Both the position numbers and the translations under genes were made by a program. A stretch of DNA of 64,000 bases. Origin: Oegoconia quadripuncta (Eukaryota > Arthropoda > Insecta > Lepidoptera > Autostichidae). The notes below the pieces were generated by a model, which was given only the letters and a program-made list of their open reading frames with translations, did no database searches and had not been told where the DNA came from. This document shows positions 11,209 through 22,000 of this stretch, piece by piece. The stretch spans positions 11,039,001 through 11,103,000 of the forward strand of contig OX438748.1 of assembly GCA_949316235.1 (NCBI GenBank). The letters are read 5' to 3'. The first letter of the stretch is position 1. Every line of letters starts with the position of its first letter.

Positions 11209-12172
11209 TAGACTTCATAAGGGCCTAAGACTTTCGTCTTTCGTCGTCGTCATATGGCGCAGTTTCCCGAACGCTACCCATCCCAGTTGAATTCGACGAA
11301 TTGCCTCTTTCTCGAAGTTGAATTCATGGATCTCCTTGTACTATGTAGACGTATACGTCTAGGTACACCTTCGAAAACTGATATTGGTATGACTACGATA
11401 TGGACATAATCCACACGGAGCAAATACAAATACGTGTAATATTCCTTTAAATACGTGATTCGTTAAATTGTACGCACTAAAACTTGCGAAATATCTAAAA
11501 ACTGCTTTACTTACGTCAGCCCTTCCTTTCTGTAAAACAATAGTTGCGGTTGCCGGGTTTCCCGAACCCATAAAATCATGAAAGTTTATGAAAGCGATTG
11601 ACGTTGGTTAGTCTTTTGTAAATTCAGAAACAAAACATTGAATTAAGCACCTTCTTACCGGCTTCAAAGTAAAAATATCACTTTCTCCATCGGTGTAAGA
11701 AAGATTTATAATTATTTTAATAAAAAGAGGAAAGGAGCACAGAATTAACATAGTACTAAGATTAAATTGTATGGCTATTTTGATACATACTCTACATATA
11801 ACTGAGGAAGGCACTCGTTTGTTATTTGTTTGCTCAAATTCTGTATTTGTTGGACTCGTCAGAAGTTTTAATTTATTCGTGTTTAAATATTTTAAAGTTC
11901 ATGACTCGTTGGTAGTTAGCTGTTACGAAGACATCTAAATTACCTAGTTCATATTCCAATTTAAGATAAGATCTACCCGTTGCGTGCGACCAGAATTGTT
12001 CCAAGATAATTAAATGCTACTTTCTAGTTTCTATCAGATCCATGACATTAAAATAAAAGATCCTCAATCAACTCACAAACACATTTACTAAGTCCTCACA
12101 TTGTCAATGTGCCATTTTATTATGAACCGATAGTTTTTTAATCTGAGGAACAGAGACGAAAATTTATTCACA
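11209..12172. other. No recognisable gene
   Basis: Two antisense frames (11571-11359 and 11814-11608) are open but have no supporting splice signals or recognisable motifs. I see no repeat shared with other parts of the window. Confidence 0.3.
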
Positions 12173-12379
12173 CTAGCTTTCCGCTCGCGGCTTCGCCTGC
12201 GTAGAATAACTTTAACGCGGATCTTTATCTGGATAAAAGTATCTTATGTTAAAATATAGGATAGGAAGGAACAAAGGACCCAAGATTAAAATCCACGGTA
12301 CAATCCGTTGTTCCGTTTTGCCGTGATTGAGCAACAAACAAACTGAATGTTTTCGAACTTTCGCACTTATAATATAAGA
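12173..12379 (-). mobile_element. Non-autonomous Helitron, lep1-like
   Basis: On the minus strand it runs from TCTTATATTATAAGTGCGAA through a short GTTT-rich run (cagtttgtttgttgctcaat) to a GC-rich 3' segment (cgcaggcgaagccgcgagcg) ending in CTAG followed by T. The TC start, CTAG end and 3' GC-rich hairpin are the Helitron signature. The GTTT run is typical of lepidopteran lep1/MINE copies. About 207 bases, no coding capacity. Confidence 0.75.
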
Positions 12380-13332
12380 CAAATTCTGAATTTCTATCTT
12401 CTAGTAGAGTAGGTTTCAAAATCTCCCTGTTTTCTATATTGTGTTGTAATAATTTTCCTGTTATATTGTATTACCTATATTACTATTGCAGCTATTATAT
12501 GTGGTGTCAAATAAATACGAGTACATGTCTATGGCAACCTATTACAAGGTTCCCCTTACAATATAAATTTTAAATCCAAGGTTGCAATAACCATTTAAAT
12601 TGAATTTAATAAAAACTAACTGTGTTAAAAGCTCAATATTTTCGAAATGGCCAAACCGATAATGGCTAGAAGGCCTATTAGGCCTATTAATAAGGATATT
12701 TGAATATTCACGTCGGGGGTTAATGACTACAAAATTGTCTTATCGTTGTCAAGTATGTCATTGACAAGTAGGTAGGTACTTCTACAGTACTAACGCGGCC
12801 GTTGCGCAAAGATTCCGCAGGAATTTAGGGAACGATCACTAAGAGTTTTCGGGTACTCGGTTAATGCCCCCAGAAGTCGTTATCTGGTTTATAGTTTTAG
12901 CCCAGGTAATAATTGGCATAAATAGTTGTACGGCAATATATTTATATTATATTTATTACACCACCCGTTAATTTTCACTTTCTTAAAAAACAGGCACATT
13001 AACGAGTGATTTGTTTCACCAGGGCGGTGAGTTGACGGCCTAGCGGGTTAACATTCATTTACAATAAGTATTCGGGACGTTCACCTCGTAAAACCGCTCG
13101 AAATGAGGTTTAGACAGAATCTTTCGTTTATCTAGATTCCCAGTAATTCGATATATATGTAGGCCTACTTCGGAGAATAGAGGTTGTTCATCGATACAAA
13201 TAGGCGTTGGAGAGCATCGTCACACCGCGATTTTTTAATTTTGTCTAGGATTAATTAAGGTAATTAAAAGAGTATACCTAGGTTGATTAGTGGGCCAATT
13301 TACCACGAAAAGATTAATTTTACATAGAAAAT

Positions 13333-13462
13333 TTTAAAAACCCCGGAAAGACAATATTTTATCCAGATAACCAAATCAACTGTGTTAAGCTAAATGTCGT
13401 ATTAAAACATTGATAGAACCATATTGCAAGCAGGAGTTTTCTTTTTGTATCGAGGGTTAAAA
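13333..13462 (+). repeat. Family F repeat, internally deleted copy
   Basis: It starts aaaaaccccggaaagaca and ends tatcgagggttaaaaacc, the two ends of family F, but is only about half the length of the copy at 54178. A reverse fragment of the other end (ttttttaacccccgacgcaa) lies at 13853-13900. Confidence 0.45.
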
Positions 13463-13584
13463 ACCACATGTACCGTCTGGATTAATTTACTTAGTAGTTA
13501 CTTAGAATGTAAGCTCAAACTCAAAAATATTCGAAAACGTCATTAGGTATAGGTATATATAACGAAACGATTTTGATAAAATCT

Positions 13585-13617
13585 TCCACGCGGACGAAGT
13601 CGCTGGCGATAAGCTAG
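13585..13617 (+). repeat. Helitron 3' end fragment
   Basis: The sequence ccacgcggacgaagtcgctg then gcgataagCTAG followed by T is the GC-rich terminal segment of the lep1-like Helitrons at 12173 and 48711. No 5' part can be seen. Confidence 0.5.
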
Positions 13618-13913
13618 TTTTTTATAATATATTGTATTTCATATTTTTTCTTAAGATTCAGATATATACATTTCACACTACGCTATGGTATCATTCTAAC
13701 AATATTTCGTATGTTTCTCGTTATTGTATACCTACCTATTGTATAACTACTTTCGTATTAACGCTACCAATCCCTTTTGTTTTGCTCCCAGTTCCTTGTA
13801 ATACTCGTAGTATTGATCGAAATAGTCACGCAATTACCAAAAGGGGCGAGAATACCCTATTTTTTAACCCCCGACGCAAAAAGAGGACTGTTATAAATTT
13901 AAAACCTGTCATT

Positions 13914-14100
13914 GACGACCGATTGGTGTAGTGGATAGTGACCCTGTCAGCGAAACCAACGGTTACGGGTTCGAATCATGTCATGGATTTTTATTTAAAT
14001 ATTTATGTATGTTTATCCATGATCTAGTATCCATAGCACAAGCTTTGTTTAGTTTGGGACTAGATGATTGGTGTAAGTGCACCAAATATTTATTTATTTA
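13914..14100 (+). repeat. SINE family A, full length
   Basis: It begins gacgaccgattggtgtagtg (A box), then tgaccctgtcagcgaaacca, the B box acgggttcgaatcatgtc (mutated), the body tatgtttatccatgatctag, and the tail gtttgggactagatgattgg with a run of attt units. It lies tail to tail with the next copy. Confidence 0.85.
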
Positions 14101-14107
14101 ATGGTGG

Positions 14108-14276
14108 TTGGTACCAAGGGGTAACGGATAAACATACATAAATATTTATAAAAACATACATGACTCGGGAATAAATGTTCGTATTCATCATACAAACATT
14201 TACCCCTCGCGGGATTCGAACCCGCAGCCGTTGGTTTCGCTGACAGGGTCACTATCCACTGCATCCATAGGTCGTC
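14108..14276 (-). repeat. SINE family A, full length, inverted neighbour
   Basis: On the minus strand the head gacgacctatggatgcagtg is followed by a perfect B box gcgggttcgaatcccgcg and the body cgagtcatgtatgtttt. Together with the copy at 13914 it makes a head-out, tail-in inverted pair about 360 bases long. Confidence 0.85.
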
Positions 14277-14488
14277 CAATAATTGAGTGGCTGTAGAGAA
14301 AGTTGGATCATGGTTTAATACAAATTTGAAAATAGAACAAGTTTTTTTTTAATTTGACAGCTGTCAGTTGAAATCGATTCTCTCTAGGGCTAAAAAGTGT
14401 TACTTTCAACCCGCTCCTTAGGCAACTTCAGCCCTACTTTCCTAGTATGAGTAATGAAAAAATCTTTACATTGGATATCGGTACCGAA

Positions 14489-14961
14489 TCTGGGGGCACG
14501 GCCGTGCCCCCACCAAGTCGAGCAAAAAAGCGTCACGGCCGTACCATCCTTTTCTCGAAGCAATTCAGACCATTTTCGACCCCCTGTAACTTCGTTGTGG
14601 ATAAAAATAGAAGACTGAAATTTTCAGTAACTATGCAGGCATTGTAAAGACACGTATATTTAAAATTTCATTCAATTTGAACCAGTATTTTTAAGAATTA
14701 TAAGGGGTCAAATTTCTTAATTTTGTCAGTCACTGACTCACCGATCATCAAAATTCTAAGGCACTTCTAGCAGACCTAGAAGCTTCAAATTTGGAATATA
14801 AGTAGTGTTTGGTGTATGAATCAAGGAAAAACTAAAAAATCTAGAAAAGACAGCAAAGAAAATTAAGCCCATACAGCCAAGTCTTCAGTTAATTAAATTT
14901 TTCAATATTTTATTTTACGGCAATTATTATTATTGCGTGCGAAGCCGCGGGTTTAAGCTAG
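14489..14961 (+). mobile_element. Intact non-autonomous Helitron with palindromic head
   Basis: It starts TC after an A and is immediately followed by the perfect 20-base palindrome gggggcacggccgtgccccc. It ends gaagccgcgggtttaagCTAG before a T. A-TC and CTAG-T are the Helitron insertion rules, so both ends appear present (473 bases). The interior has no Rep or helicase frame; the 66-codon frame at 14447-14647 crosses the element border and is not credible. Right after the 3' end, gcatggtagtgcccctgcc and aaatcgagcaaaaaa resemble the head of a second copy. Confidence 0.7.
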
Positions 14962-15120
14962 TCCCATATAAATATAGGCGCATGGTAGTGCCCCTGCCAA
15001 ATCGAGCAAAAAATGGGTATTCCGGTGATGAAAACACGTGTATTAAATTATTTATTAATGCAAAAAACGTACCTACGTGCGTATTCGTACTTATTACGAG
15101 TGCGTAAGGTTGTATAATTA

Positions 15121-15300
15121 TATACCACGCGCTGCGATGCTAGCGAGTGAGCGCGGGCCGTTACTACGCGCTGCGCGGTGCTAGCGCGAGGGCGCGGGGC
15201 GGGGACAGTGGCGGGGCGCGCGGAAAGGTGAATGTCGCCGAGCGAGCAGCAGCCGCGCTCATACGCGCGAGCGACCCAATGCTGTTCGGATGTGCCCAGA
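15121..15300 (+). promoter_or_regulatory. CpG-rich island upstream of the OTU frame
   Basis: About 180 bases packed with CG dinucleotides (for example cgctgcgcggtgctagcgcg, ggggcggggacagtggcggg) stand out from AT-rich surroundings. It is likely a promoter or GC-rich 5' leader. A splice-acceptor-like cttgtag ends at 15527, just before the ATG at 15538, so a 5' intron between island and frame is possible. I see no TATA box. That it drives the OTU frame is inferred from proximity. Confidence 0.5.
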
Positions 15301-15537
15301 ATTCTTACCTATAAGTTTGCGATTTTCATTGATAATTTCGATTGCTATATTAGTTTGACGACTAAAGGCTACTCTCATTGGTTTACTGATATTATTTGCT
15401 TACAATTTGGACGTTGTTCGGATAAATAATTTAAATAATATTGATACTTTAAGTACCTAAGTATTTATAAATTTATTATTATCTAATCGTATTTCTGCAT
15501 AAAAATAACTTTGCAATCTAACTTGTAGGTAGTCGCA

Positions 15538-15861
15538 ATGGATTCAGTAATACTGTATGTGAATGATCAGCCTTGTCCACACTGGGTTGTTCCTATACCT
15601 GGTGATGGTTCGTGTTTATTTCATTCTTTGTCATTCTCTATGTATGGGAATATTGAGTCGTCGTATGATATTAGACTTGCTATAATCGAGTATGTGGTAG
15701 CGCATTGGGATGAGTTACAAGTGTATACTTGTGACGAGCATGGAGACACCTACATTAACGCTAATTTGTATACAACGGCAATGGTAAAAACCAGTACTTA
15801 TGGTTCCGCGTCTGAACTCATGGCGGCCGCCGCTTTGTATCCGTATGCTTTCGAGGTTTAA
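15538..15861 (+). CDS. Truncated OTU-family cysteine protease (transposon-like)
   Basis: The 107-residue frame carries the OTU active-site block PIPGDGSCLFHSLSFSMYG at residues 19-37; Asp23 and Cys26 match the catalytic D-G-x-C core. Around residues 83-107 the MVKTSTYGSASEL and LYPYAFEV segments fit the conserved Y-G-x-x-x-E-L region that precedes the last strand. OTU proteases cleave ubiquitin chains. In animals, OTU domains of this look also occur within Helitron and other mobile-element proteins. The frame stops right after AFEV, before the expected catalytic His, so the domain is incomplete and probably inactive. The gene is intronless, follows a CpG-rich leader and lies 95 bases before a giant inverted repeat. 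It is either a decayed transposon gene or the first exon of a longer protein; there is no clean donor at the stop, which favours decay. Confidence 0.65.
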   Translation: MDSVILYVNDQPCPHWVVPIPGDGSCLFHSLSFSMYGNIESSYDIRLAIIEYVVAHWDELQVYTCDEHGDTYINANLYTTAMVKTSTYGSASELMAAAALYPYAFEV

Positions 15862-15956
15862 AAATTCGTTGCTGGTAGATATACATATATACAATAAGTA
15901 GAAGGTACCGAAAAGGAAAAAAGTAGAACTGTCTACAAAATACAAAAAGAAATGAG

Positions 15957-16651
15957 ATCCCATCAAAAACAATACTTGTCAAAAAAACCAAGTCTCGCAA
16001 CTCAGTTGTTCTGCGGTAAAAAGTTGTGAGATCCATGTAATACCAAGTCGGTTGTTAATTTATTCAGTCTCTACTTAAGCGACTTTCTGTCTTAATACGT
16101 CCAGTCTCTAAGACCACGATCGTGGTCCATAACAATTGAAAATCAATTGTGTCTGGAATCTCCGTACTCGAAGCATTAAGTTGTTACGTAATAATTAACA
16201 GCATCTTATAGTGACGCATATCAATATTAAAATTTTTTAATGTTTTATATAAATATATTGAGACTTGGCCATCGCCTGAAAAGACGTGTAAATTCAATCG
16301 CCTGAAAACACATGTAAATTCAATTATTTAGTGCGATGGCCAAGTCTCGATATATTTATATAAAACATTAAAGAATTTTAATATTGATATGCGTCACTAT
16401 AAGATGCTGTTAATTATTACGTAACAACTTAATGCTTCGAGTACGGAGATTCCAGACACAATTGATTTTCAATTGTTATGGACCACGATCGTGGTCTTAG
16501 AGACTGGACGTATTAAGACAGAAAGTCGCTTAAGTAGAGACTGAATAAATTAACAACCGACTTGGTATTACATGGATCTCACAACTTTTTACCGCAGAAC
16601 AACTGAGTTGCGAGACTTGGTTTTTTTGACAAGTATTGTTTTTGATGGGAT
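15957..16651. repeat. 695-base near-perfect inverted repeat (long hairpin)
   Basis: Arm 15957-16275 pairs with arm 16333-16651 over 319 bases without a gap (paired coordinates always sum to 32608). Only two positions differ: T16235 opposite G16373, and T16259 opposite G16349. Both are G-U wobbles if the plus strand is transcribed. The 57-base spacer continues a 26-base tandem repeat (atcgcctgaaaagacgtgta type at 16271 and 16297). Within each arm a unit of 281 bases is bounded by CCAAGTCTCG and its complement, and holds a 16-base palindrome gaccacgatcgtggtc. Antisense frames across it are mirror shadows. It could be a foldback element, a hairpin-RNA locus or an artefact. Confidence 0.9.
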
Positions 16652-17223
16652 TTATTATACCGAAGTAACTAAGAACTATTTACTCAGTCAGGTACCTACT
16701 TATTACACTGGGAATAGTAGAGTAACCTATTAGGCATCAGCTAAATCGAAGTTTTACACATCTACTTAAGTATTTGCTACAAATAACTAGGGCGATGATA
16801 GCTAATATGTATTTGGTAAATACCTACATTGTGTTAATATTAATAAAGAAGTTACTGGTAAAATACTTTTATCTTCTTTAGTACAACAGTCACTTGTTCA
16901 ATTTGGTCGTTAAATTAAGTAGGTATCAATTTCAATAACCCAACCAAAATTATTTTTCCTTAGGTTCTTTTTGAACTTAGGTTCTCGTTCCGTTTTTTAC
17001 ATAAATACTTACATGAATGGTAATACTAAGATAAAGAAGTTTAATTGAAAAGGATTGAAGGACTTCTTTCTGTAGCAAGACAAAGAATATTAGTACTAAG
17101 TGCCTAGGTCCATAATGTAGACTTACTATATTACATGGAAACGTTACTTATTTTAATGGCCAAACAGAATCTACGGCCAGCAAAATGCCCATTCTCTATA
17201 ATTTGTGGGTCTATCTATAATGG
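16652..17223. other. No recognisable feature
   Basis: AT-rich sequence between the inverted repeat and the GC-rich promoter of the next gene. I find no repeat shared with the rest of the window and no exon-like frame. Confidence 0.35.
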
Positions 17224-17730
17224 TTACGCTGCACCCGCTTGCGAACCGGTCTCGGTGTCAGCCGGCCCGCACCCGCCCGCCACTACTCGCTCGACTCTCT
17301 GAACCAACTCGGTCTCAGTTCGACAACAGCTGTTTCGGGTTAAGCGCGTTTCTGAACGCAAGGCAGAATTGTCTGCCACGAGTTCCCGAACGTAAAAAGA
17401 AATGTCAGTCATATTACGATAATTTGTAATTTTTGGCGGAACAGTAAAAATTATTTTGTTTGAAAAACTGTTAACTTTGAAACTGTGAATGTTCTGGAAA
17501 TTTAAATATATCAGCAAAATTTTATTGTGGTGTTCAGAGATGTTGGAAATTGTTTATTCGGTAAATGTGATTTTCGCTAAGTGATCTCAGAAACAGTTTT
17601 AATGTCTGAAAAATGTGTGCAGACTTGCTTACTTCATAACGCGAGTGATTATAACCTGCACATCGAATTGCAATCGCAAGTGACCTCGAACGAGTTTCAT
17701 GTGTGACGAGAAGTAGACATGACCTTATAA
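17224..17730 (+). promoter_or_regulatory. GC-rich promoter and 5'UTR of the plus-strand gene
   Basis: Composition rises sharply at 17224-17350 (gaaccggtctcggtgtcagc, cccgcacccgcccgccac). An arthropod initiator TCAGTT lies at 17315-17320, giving a plausible start near A17317. The following 410 bases, with short upstream reading frames only, would be the 5'UTR running into the ATG at 17731. No TATA box is seen at the right distance. The exact start site is inferred. Confidence 0.5.
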
Positions 17731-18152
17731 ATGAAGGAGTCATATCCTGACGACATTATGCTCTGTTTTGTCCAAGGATTCGGTGATGGCGACCACAGGT
17801 ATAATAAGGCTCAGGAGAGTAACGAATGCAAAGTACCAGAAGCGAATAATAATTCCAAGTTTTCTAAGAAGAAGCAGCAGAAACAACTGACAGTTCATAT
17901 AGAGAAACCTGGCATGTCTGAAGAATCTTTACAGGATGCCAAGGAAAGTAGTCCAGATCTAATTGGTGAGCCCATTGAAATTAGAAGTAGGAGGTCTCTA
18001 GTCACTGGGAAGTCATTAAGACTGACATCAGGTGATAGGTTCCTGAATCGTTTGCCGGAGCTCAAGAGGAGTTTTAGTGATCGTTTCTCAATTATCACGG
18101 ATACTAATGTGAAGAGGCCTACCAAAGGACTTTTGACTATCAGAAAAACATG
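17731..18152 (+). CDS. First coding exon of an unrecognised large gene
   Basis: It encodes 140 complete residues plus two bases. I do not recognise the protein. It starts MKESYPDDIMLCFVQGFGDG, then becomes Lys/Ser-rich (SKFSKKKQQKQ), and has two basic Ser clusters that look like phosphorylation sites: RSRRSLVTGKS around residues 84-94 and ELKRSFSDRFS around 109-119. No membrane segment or enzyme motif is visible, so it looks like a disordered regulatory N-terminus. Codon use is even and the composition protein-like, unlike the repeat-borne frames nearby. The exon ends ACA TG followed by gtaatt. Read through, the frame would hit a stop one codon later, so I place the donor at 18153. Joining to the exon at 47579 restores TGG (Trp) and keeps the frame open. 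Confidence 0.65.
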
Positions 18153-18341
18153 GTAATTATGCTCTTTAAGTATCATTTATACATTACCCACAAAAATAAG
18201 CTATCATAATTGCAGTGTTCTAGTTAAGCTGGTTTTATAAATTATTAAAATTAATATTTTTTTCTTAGTTGTGTGTGTGTGTAATTGACAGTCAAAATAT
18301 CACAAATTAATTATTATTAATTCTTACAATATTCATATTAT

Positions 18342-18362
18342 TATATATATATATATATATAT
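18342..18362. repeat. (TA)n microsatellite
   Basis: About ten uninterrupted TA units in the first intron of the plus-strand gene. A short GT run lies just upstream near 18270-18283. Confidence 0.9.
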
Positions 18363-21279
18363 TAGCCTACAAATGTCCATAACGAAGCTACTCTTAGAGA
18401 CCCCACTGCATGCAGTCCAAAGAATAATATTTTAGATTTATAAGAGTAACATTTATCAGACTTAACTTTCATTTGTTTATTATGGTTGTATTAGTAAAGA
18501 TAATCAATTTATGTTATAAAGATAAGACGAAGTTTTGATAAGAAAAATTTTGATGCGACAATGACTTTTGCTGACGTAACACAACACATTTACAAAATTG
18601 AAGTAGGTAAGTAATTGCTATTGCTTTCCACCCTTGTTGGCTGTCAACGTTTGCCCCTCTCAGTGCCAGGGTCAGGGTGGTGCCAATGTTACTTACATAA
18701 AAATAAAATAGAATGTGCCTACTCATGAGCCTTAATTTGCTTGTCTTGTGTGGTTGGTAATATTTAACATTCTATTTGATTTGTTGTTCACATATAATTT
18801 GTTTTGTCAATTATCATTATTAGCTTCTCTTTGGGGGTAAGGGTGGTAAATCTTTAGGTATAGAGTGGTCATCATTTGCATAATGGGTTTGTTACTGTAT
18901 TTCGCTGCCCAGGTCCTTATTACTATTTGTTTTTGTCCCATACTCTTCAATTCCAGAGAAGAGCACATCTGCCATTCTGGATACCTGTGATCGACACAAC
19001 TATCAGACATCAGCTGTATTATTAAAAATTATATTTTTAGATTACTGAGGTTGAACTGATCTAAATAAATTAACATACATTTATTTCCGACATAAATATA
19101 ACATAAACAAAAGGTTATCGAAAGATCTCACATGATTAGAGAACACCCCATACTTGCCCAGTTTCCATGTTTTATTTATCTGTCCCAAATCAATTATGGC
19201 AATTATAGTTAGATAATTTTTTCAAAATATCAATTCTATTTTCAATACCTACTCACATATATTTTATTTAAATATTACATAAATAATCCAGCAGGTAATT
19301 ACATGTGTGAAAAAATTCAAATATACCTTTAAATGCATTTTTACTCCAAGTAAGTTATGTGCGAATGTAAATCGATATGTGTATGGATGCTCCTCTGTAG
19401 CATTGCTATCTAATTAATTTTGACAACTGGATTTTGACAATTTATTTTTCATTTTTGTCCTTTTCAAGAGGCTGTAATTGCATTAAAATAATTTATGCCA
19501 GCTGTTATTTCAAAAAGGAGTAAGTAGGTTTAGAAAACATTATTCTAAATTAGGTCATGTGAGATTTCCGTATCGTACCATATCAGACTACACTAAAAAT
19601 ATTAAAATGTTCTTTGACAAGACATAACAATTTGCTGACCTATGAAAATGGTTCAATAAATTAAAAATTTAAAAATGACTAAATAATTTTATGAACCAAC
19701 AAGAAATAATCCCACCTTTTTGGGCGATTGATGATGTACGCTGTAATCATTTATGTAGTTTTTGTTACTGTAAATATACAATTAAGAGTATGTGATTAAA
19801 AAACAACTAAGAACTTGTAATTTGTAAAATATTAATTTACAAAGAGTGCAGTATTTATAATGTCTTTAATAACTTAATAAAATTAATGCACTGCAACGGG
19901 TGTGTTGCCGGTATTAACCAATGGTAAAAAATCTTTATATTTGTATAAATTACTAATTCTTGTTTATTTCTTTTTAATTCATGAAAGCATGTTCTTGTCA
20001 GATTTGTAATAAAATAAATAAATTCAAACATAATCGTTATTTTTACTATCAAATTAAATCATATCAAATATATTTATTAATTCTTATGGTACATTAAAAC
20101 AAAATCTACATAATAATACTTATTGCAACTGTAACACTAGTGCCTGAACTAGGAAAATCCTGTGTTTCAGGCTATGAATGATGACCTTGGAGTTGTGTTG
20201 AAAAATTAACAAGCCTTTTCCCGCCAAAACCTCTTTTAATCAATAAAATGAGATTATGTTTACAAAAAATATGAGCATCCATGAACTGCAAAACTTTTAG
20301 TGTGACAATACTTTGTGTAAGACGGAAAGGATAAAAATTCCACCAAGTCTAATATTTACGAGTTGTGTACGACAAACAAAACGTTTTTACAATCTTGTTT
20401 GATATGGGAGCATATGTGTTAAGCTCAAAGATAAATGATAACGTACAATGATAAAGTGAATTTTGATTCACACAGCTAACACCTGCAACATTTACGAGTG
20501 TTATTTCTGCTGAAAAAAGGTGTCTGCCTTGTGTTATCTGATAATGGAGATTGTTGGTGATGAATCAGTCACATGTTAGTTGTTCTAGCTGGATTGAAAA
20601 ATATGGGTCTTTGATCTTATTACGTAGAAAAATGATTTTAATCGCCAATCGCCGATAATTTAGGGTGATAAGAGCAAAACCTTCTAGTGAAAGTGTGCTA
20701 ATAAGGCTTTATGTCCAGCAGTGACCTTGTATACCTAGCTCGTAATCATGTGTGGGTATAATATATCATACCGCAATTAATCCTTAATATTTTAAATGTA
20801 AAAGTATGTGTGTTTGCTTCTTTATTCACGGCGTAAAGAAATAGTGAAACAACATAAAGAAACGATTTATCCCAGGAAAATAAAATAATACGCGCTGGCG
20901 GAAGCTGCAGTAACTCATAATTAACCCAGCTGTCTATAGAAAAGACAAACAAATAGTCGATTTTGTTTGTAACGTAACATCCACGTAGAAATATAGACTG
21001 TTATTACTGTATAGGTACTCTTGAAATCTGTTTAAAAAAATTCGTGCGCGGCCGCCGCTGTCGCAACGCGTATGATAGATTCTTTCCATATGTTGGTGAC
21101 CTACTTACTGGACTGGGCTATGAAAATAACCGGTATGCGTTGTTAAGGCCAAGATCTATTAGATCATACTTTTTCATAGTACTTATAGATACTTATTCGA
21201 TTTTCGAATAAACAATCTGTTGATTTTAAACAGCACGAATATCTATAGATGTTAGAATTACTTTAGCTACTTTGGCACA
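18363..21279. other. Intron sequence, nothing recognised
   Basis: Part of the inferred 29.4-kb intron 18153-47578. Open frames here are short and none is flanked by a good acceptor and donor. The word atgtccagcagtgacct near 20710 resembles a LINE 3' end. A short GC-rich patch (gcgcggccgccgctgtcgca) lies near 21044-21065 without context. Confidence 0.35.
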
Positions 21280-21862
21280 CAGTTACACCAATTATCTAGA
21301 TCCAAGCAGGGAAAGTGTGTACTATAGATACTGGATAACGGATAAATAAATATAAATAAATATCTATGACTCGAGAATAAGCTGAGAATATACGTCCGAT
21401 TGTCTGATCGCTCACTCGATACACGTCCGATTCTTATACGTCAGACTTTTTCTGAACTCAGTCGTTCTCGAGCTATTATCCCGAGTGCTTGCATCGGAGC
21501 AGAAAGAAAAAATGGACGACGAATTACAGTTACTTATGTCATTTGCAAAAAAAATGATAATATTTGCTCGTATTGACGCGAAAGAAGAAAAACCGATTAA
21601 TAAAATCGTACGCACCTCGGCGCTATTTCCGACTCGGACGTCCGATCCTACTATCAGATCGGATGTGTATTAAATTTTCAAACAAAACTATGGCTCCAAC
21701 GCCTTCCGATAGTCTGATCAGATTATCGGAAGGAAAAATATGACGTAACCACCTATATTTCCAGCCTTTAGGTTTGGTACACTAACGATTACTCCCAGCA
21801 GGATTAGAATCCCCAACCTTGACTCCGACGGGTCACTACCCACTCGACCCATTGCCGTCTGT
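21280..21862 (-). repeat. SINE family A split by a 400-base insertion
   Basis: The left piece, to about 21380 (ttacaccaattatctaga, atactggataacggataaat, tatctatgactcgagaataa), is the 3' half of a reverse family-A SINE. The right piece, from about 21788 (ttactcccagcaggattaga, gggtcactacccactcgacc), is the B box and head. In intact copies these are continuous, so the interval between them is foreign. Confidence 0.65.
21381..21787. mobile_element. Unknown insert with clustered inverted motifs
   Basis: It separates the two halves of the SINE at 21280-21862. A motif of the type CCGATWGTCTGATC occurs near 21394 and 21705 and, inverted, near 21652 and 21720. The last pair forms a 32-base palindrome at 21702-21733 (15 of 16 paired). 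The 62-codon frame at 21485-21673 (MLASEQKEKMDDELQLL) is Lys/Glu-rich but unsupported. The exact ends and target duplication are unclear. Confidence 0.4.
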
Positions 21863-22000
21863 AACTATATCTACCTACAATCTCTATAACTGACATACTA
21901 AACAAGTCTTTTTCCTTTATTCGTCTTAGAGAAGAGTCACACATCGGCGAGGCATTATTGGATAGGTCTTTAAAAACGACATTGTCACAACCGTTTAATT

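Noticed and set aside
13632..13931. 99-codon plus-strand frame
   Set aside because: It runs into family-F and SINE-A sequence at its end and has a low-complexity, AT-driven start.
14447..14647. 66-codon gene with a Gly/Pro-rich start
   Set aside because: The frame crosses the 5' border of a Helitron, and the Gly/Pro part comes from its palindrome.
15715..16036. Antisense frames across the OTU gene and the hairpin
   Set aside because: They mirror the sense frame and hairpin arm; composition is Phe/Ser-rich with no motif.
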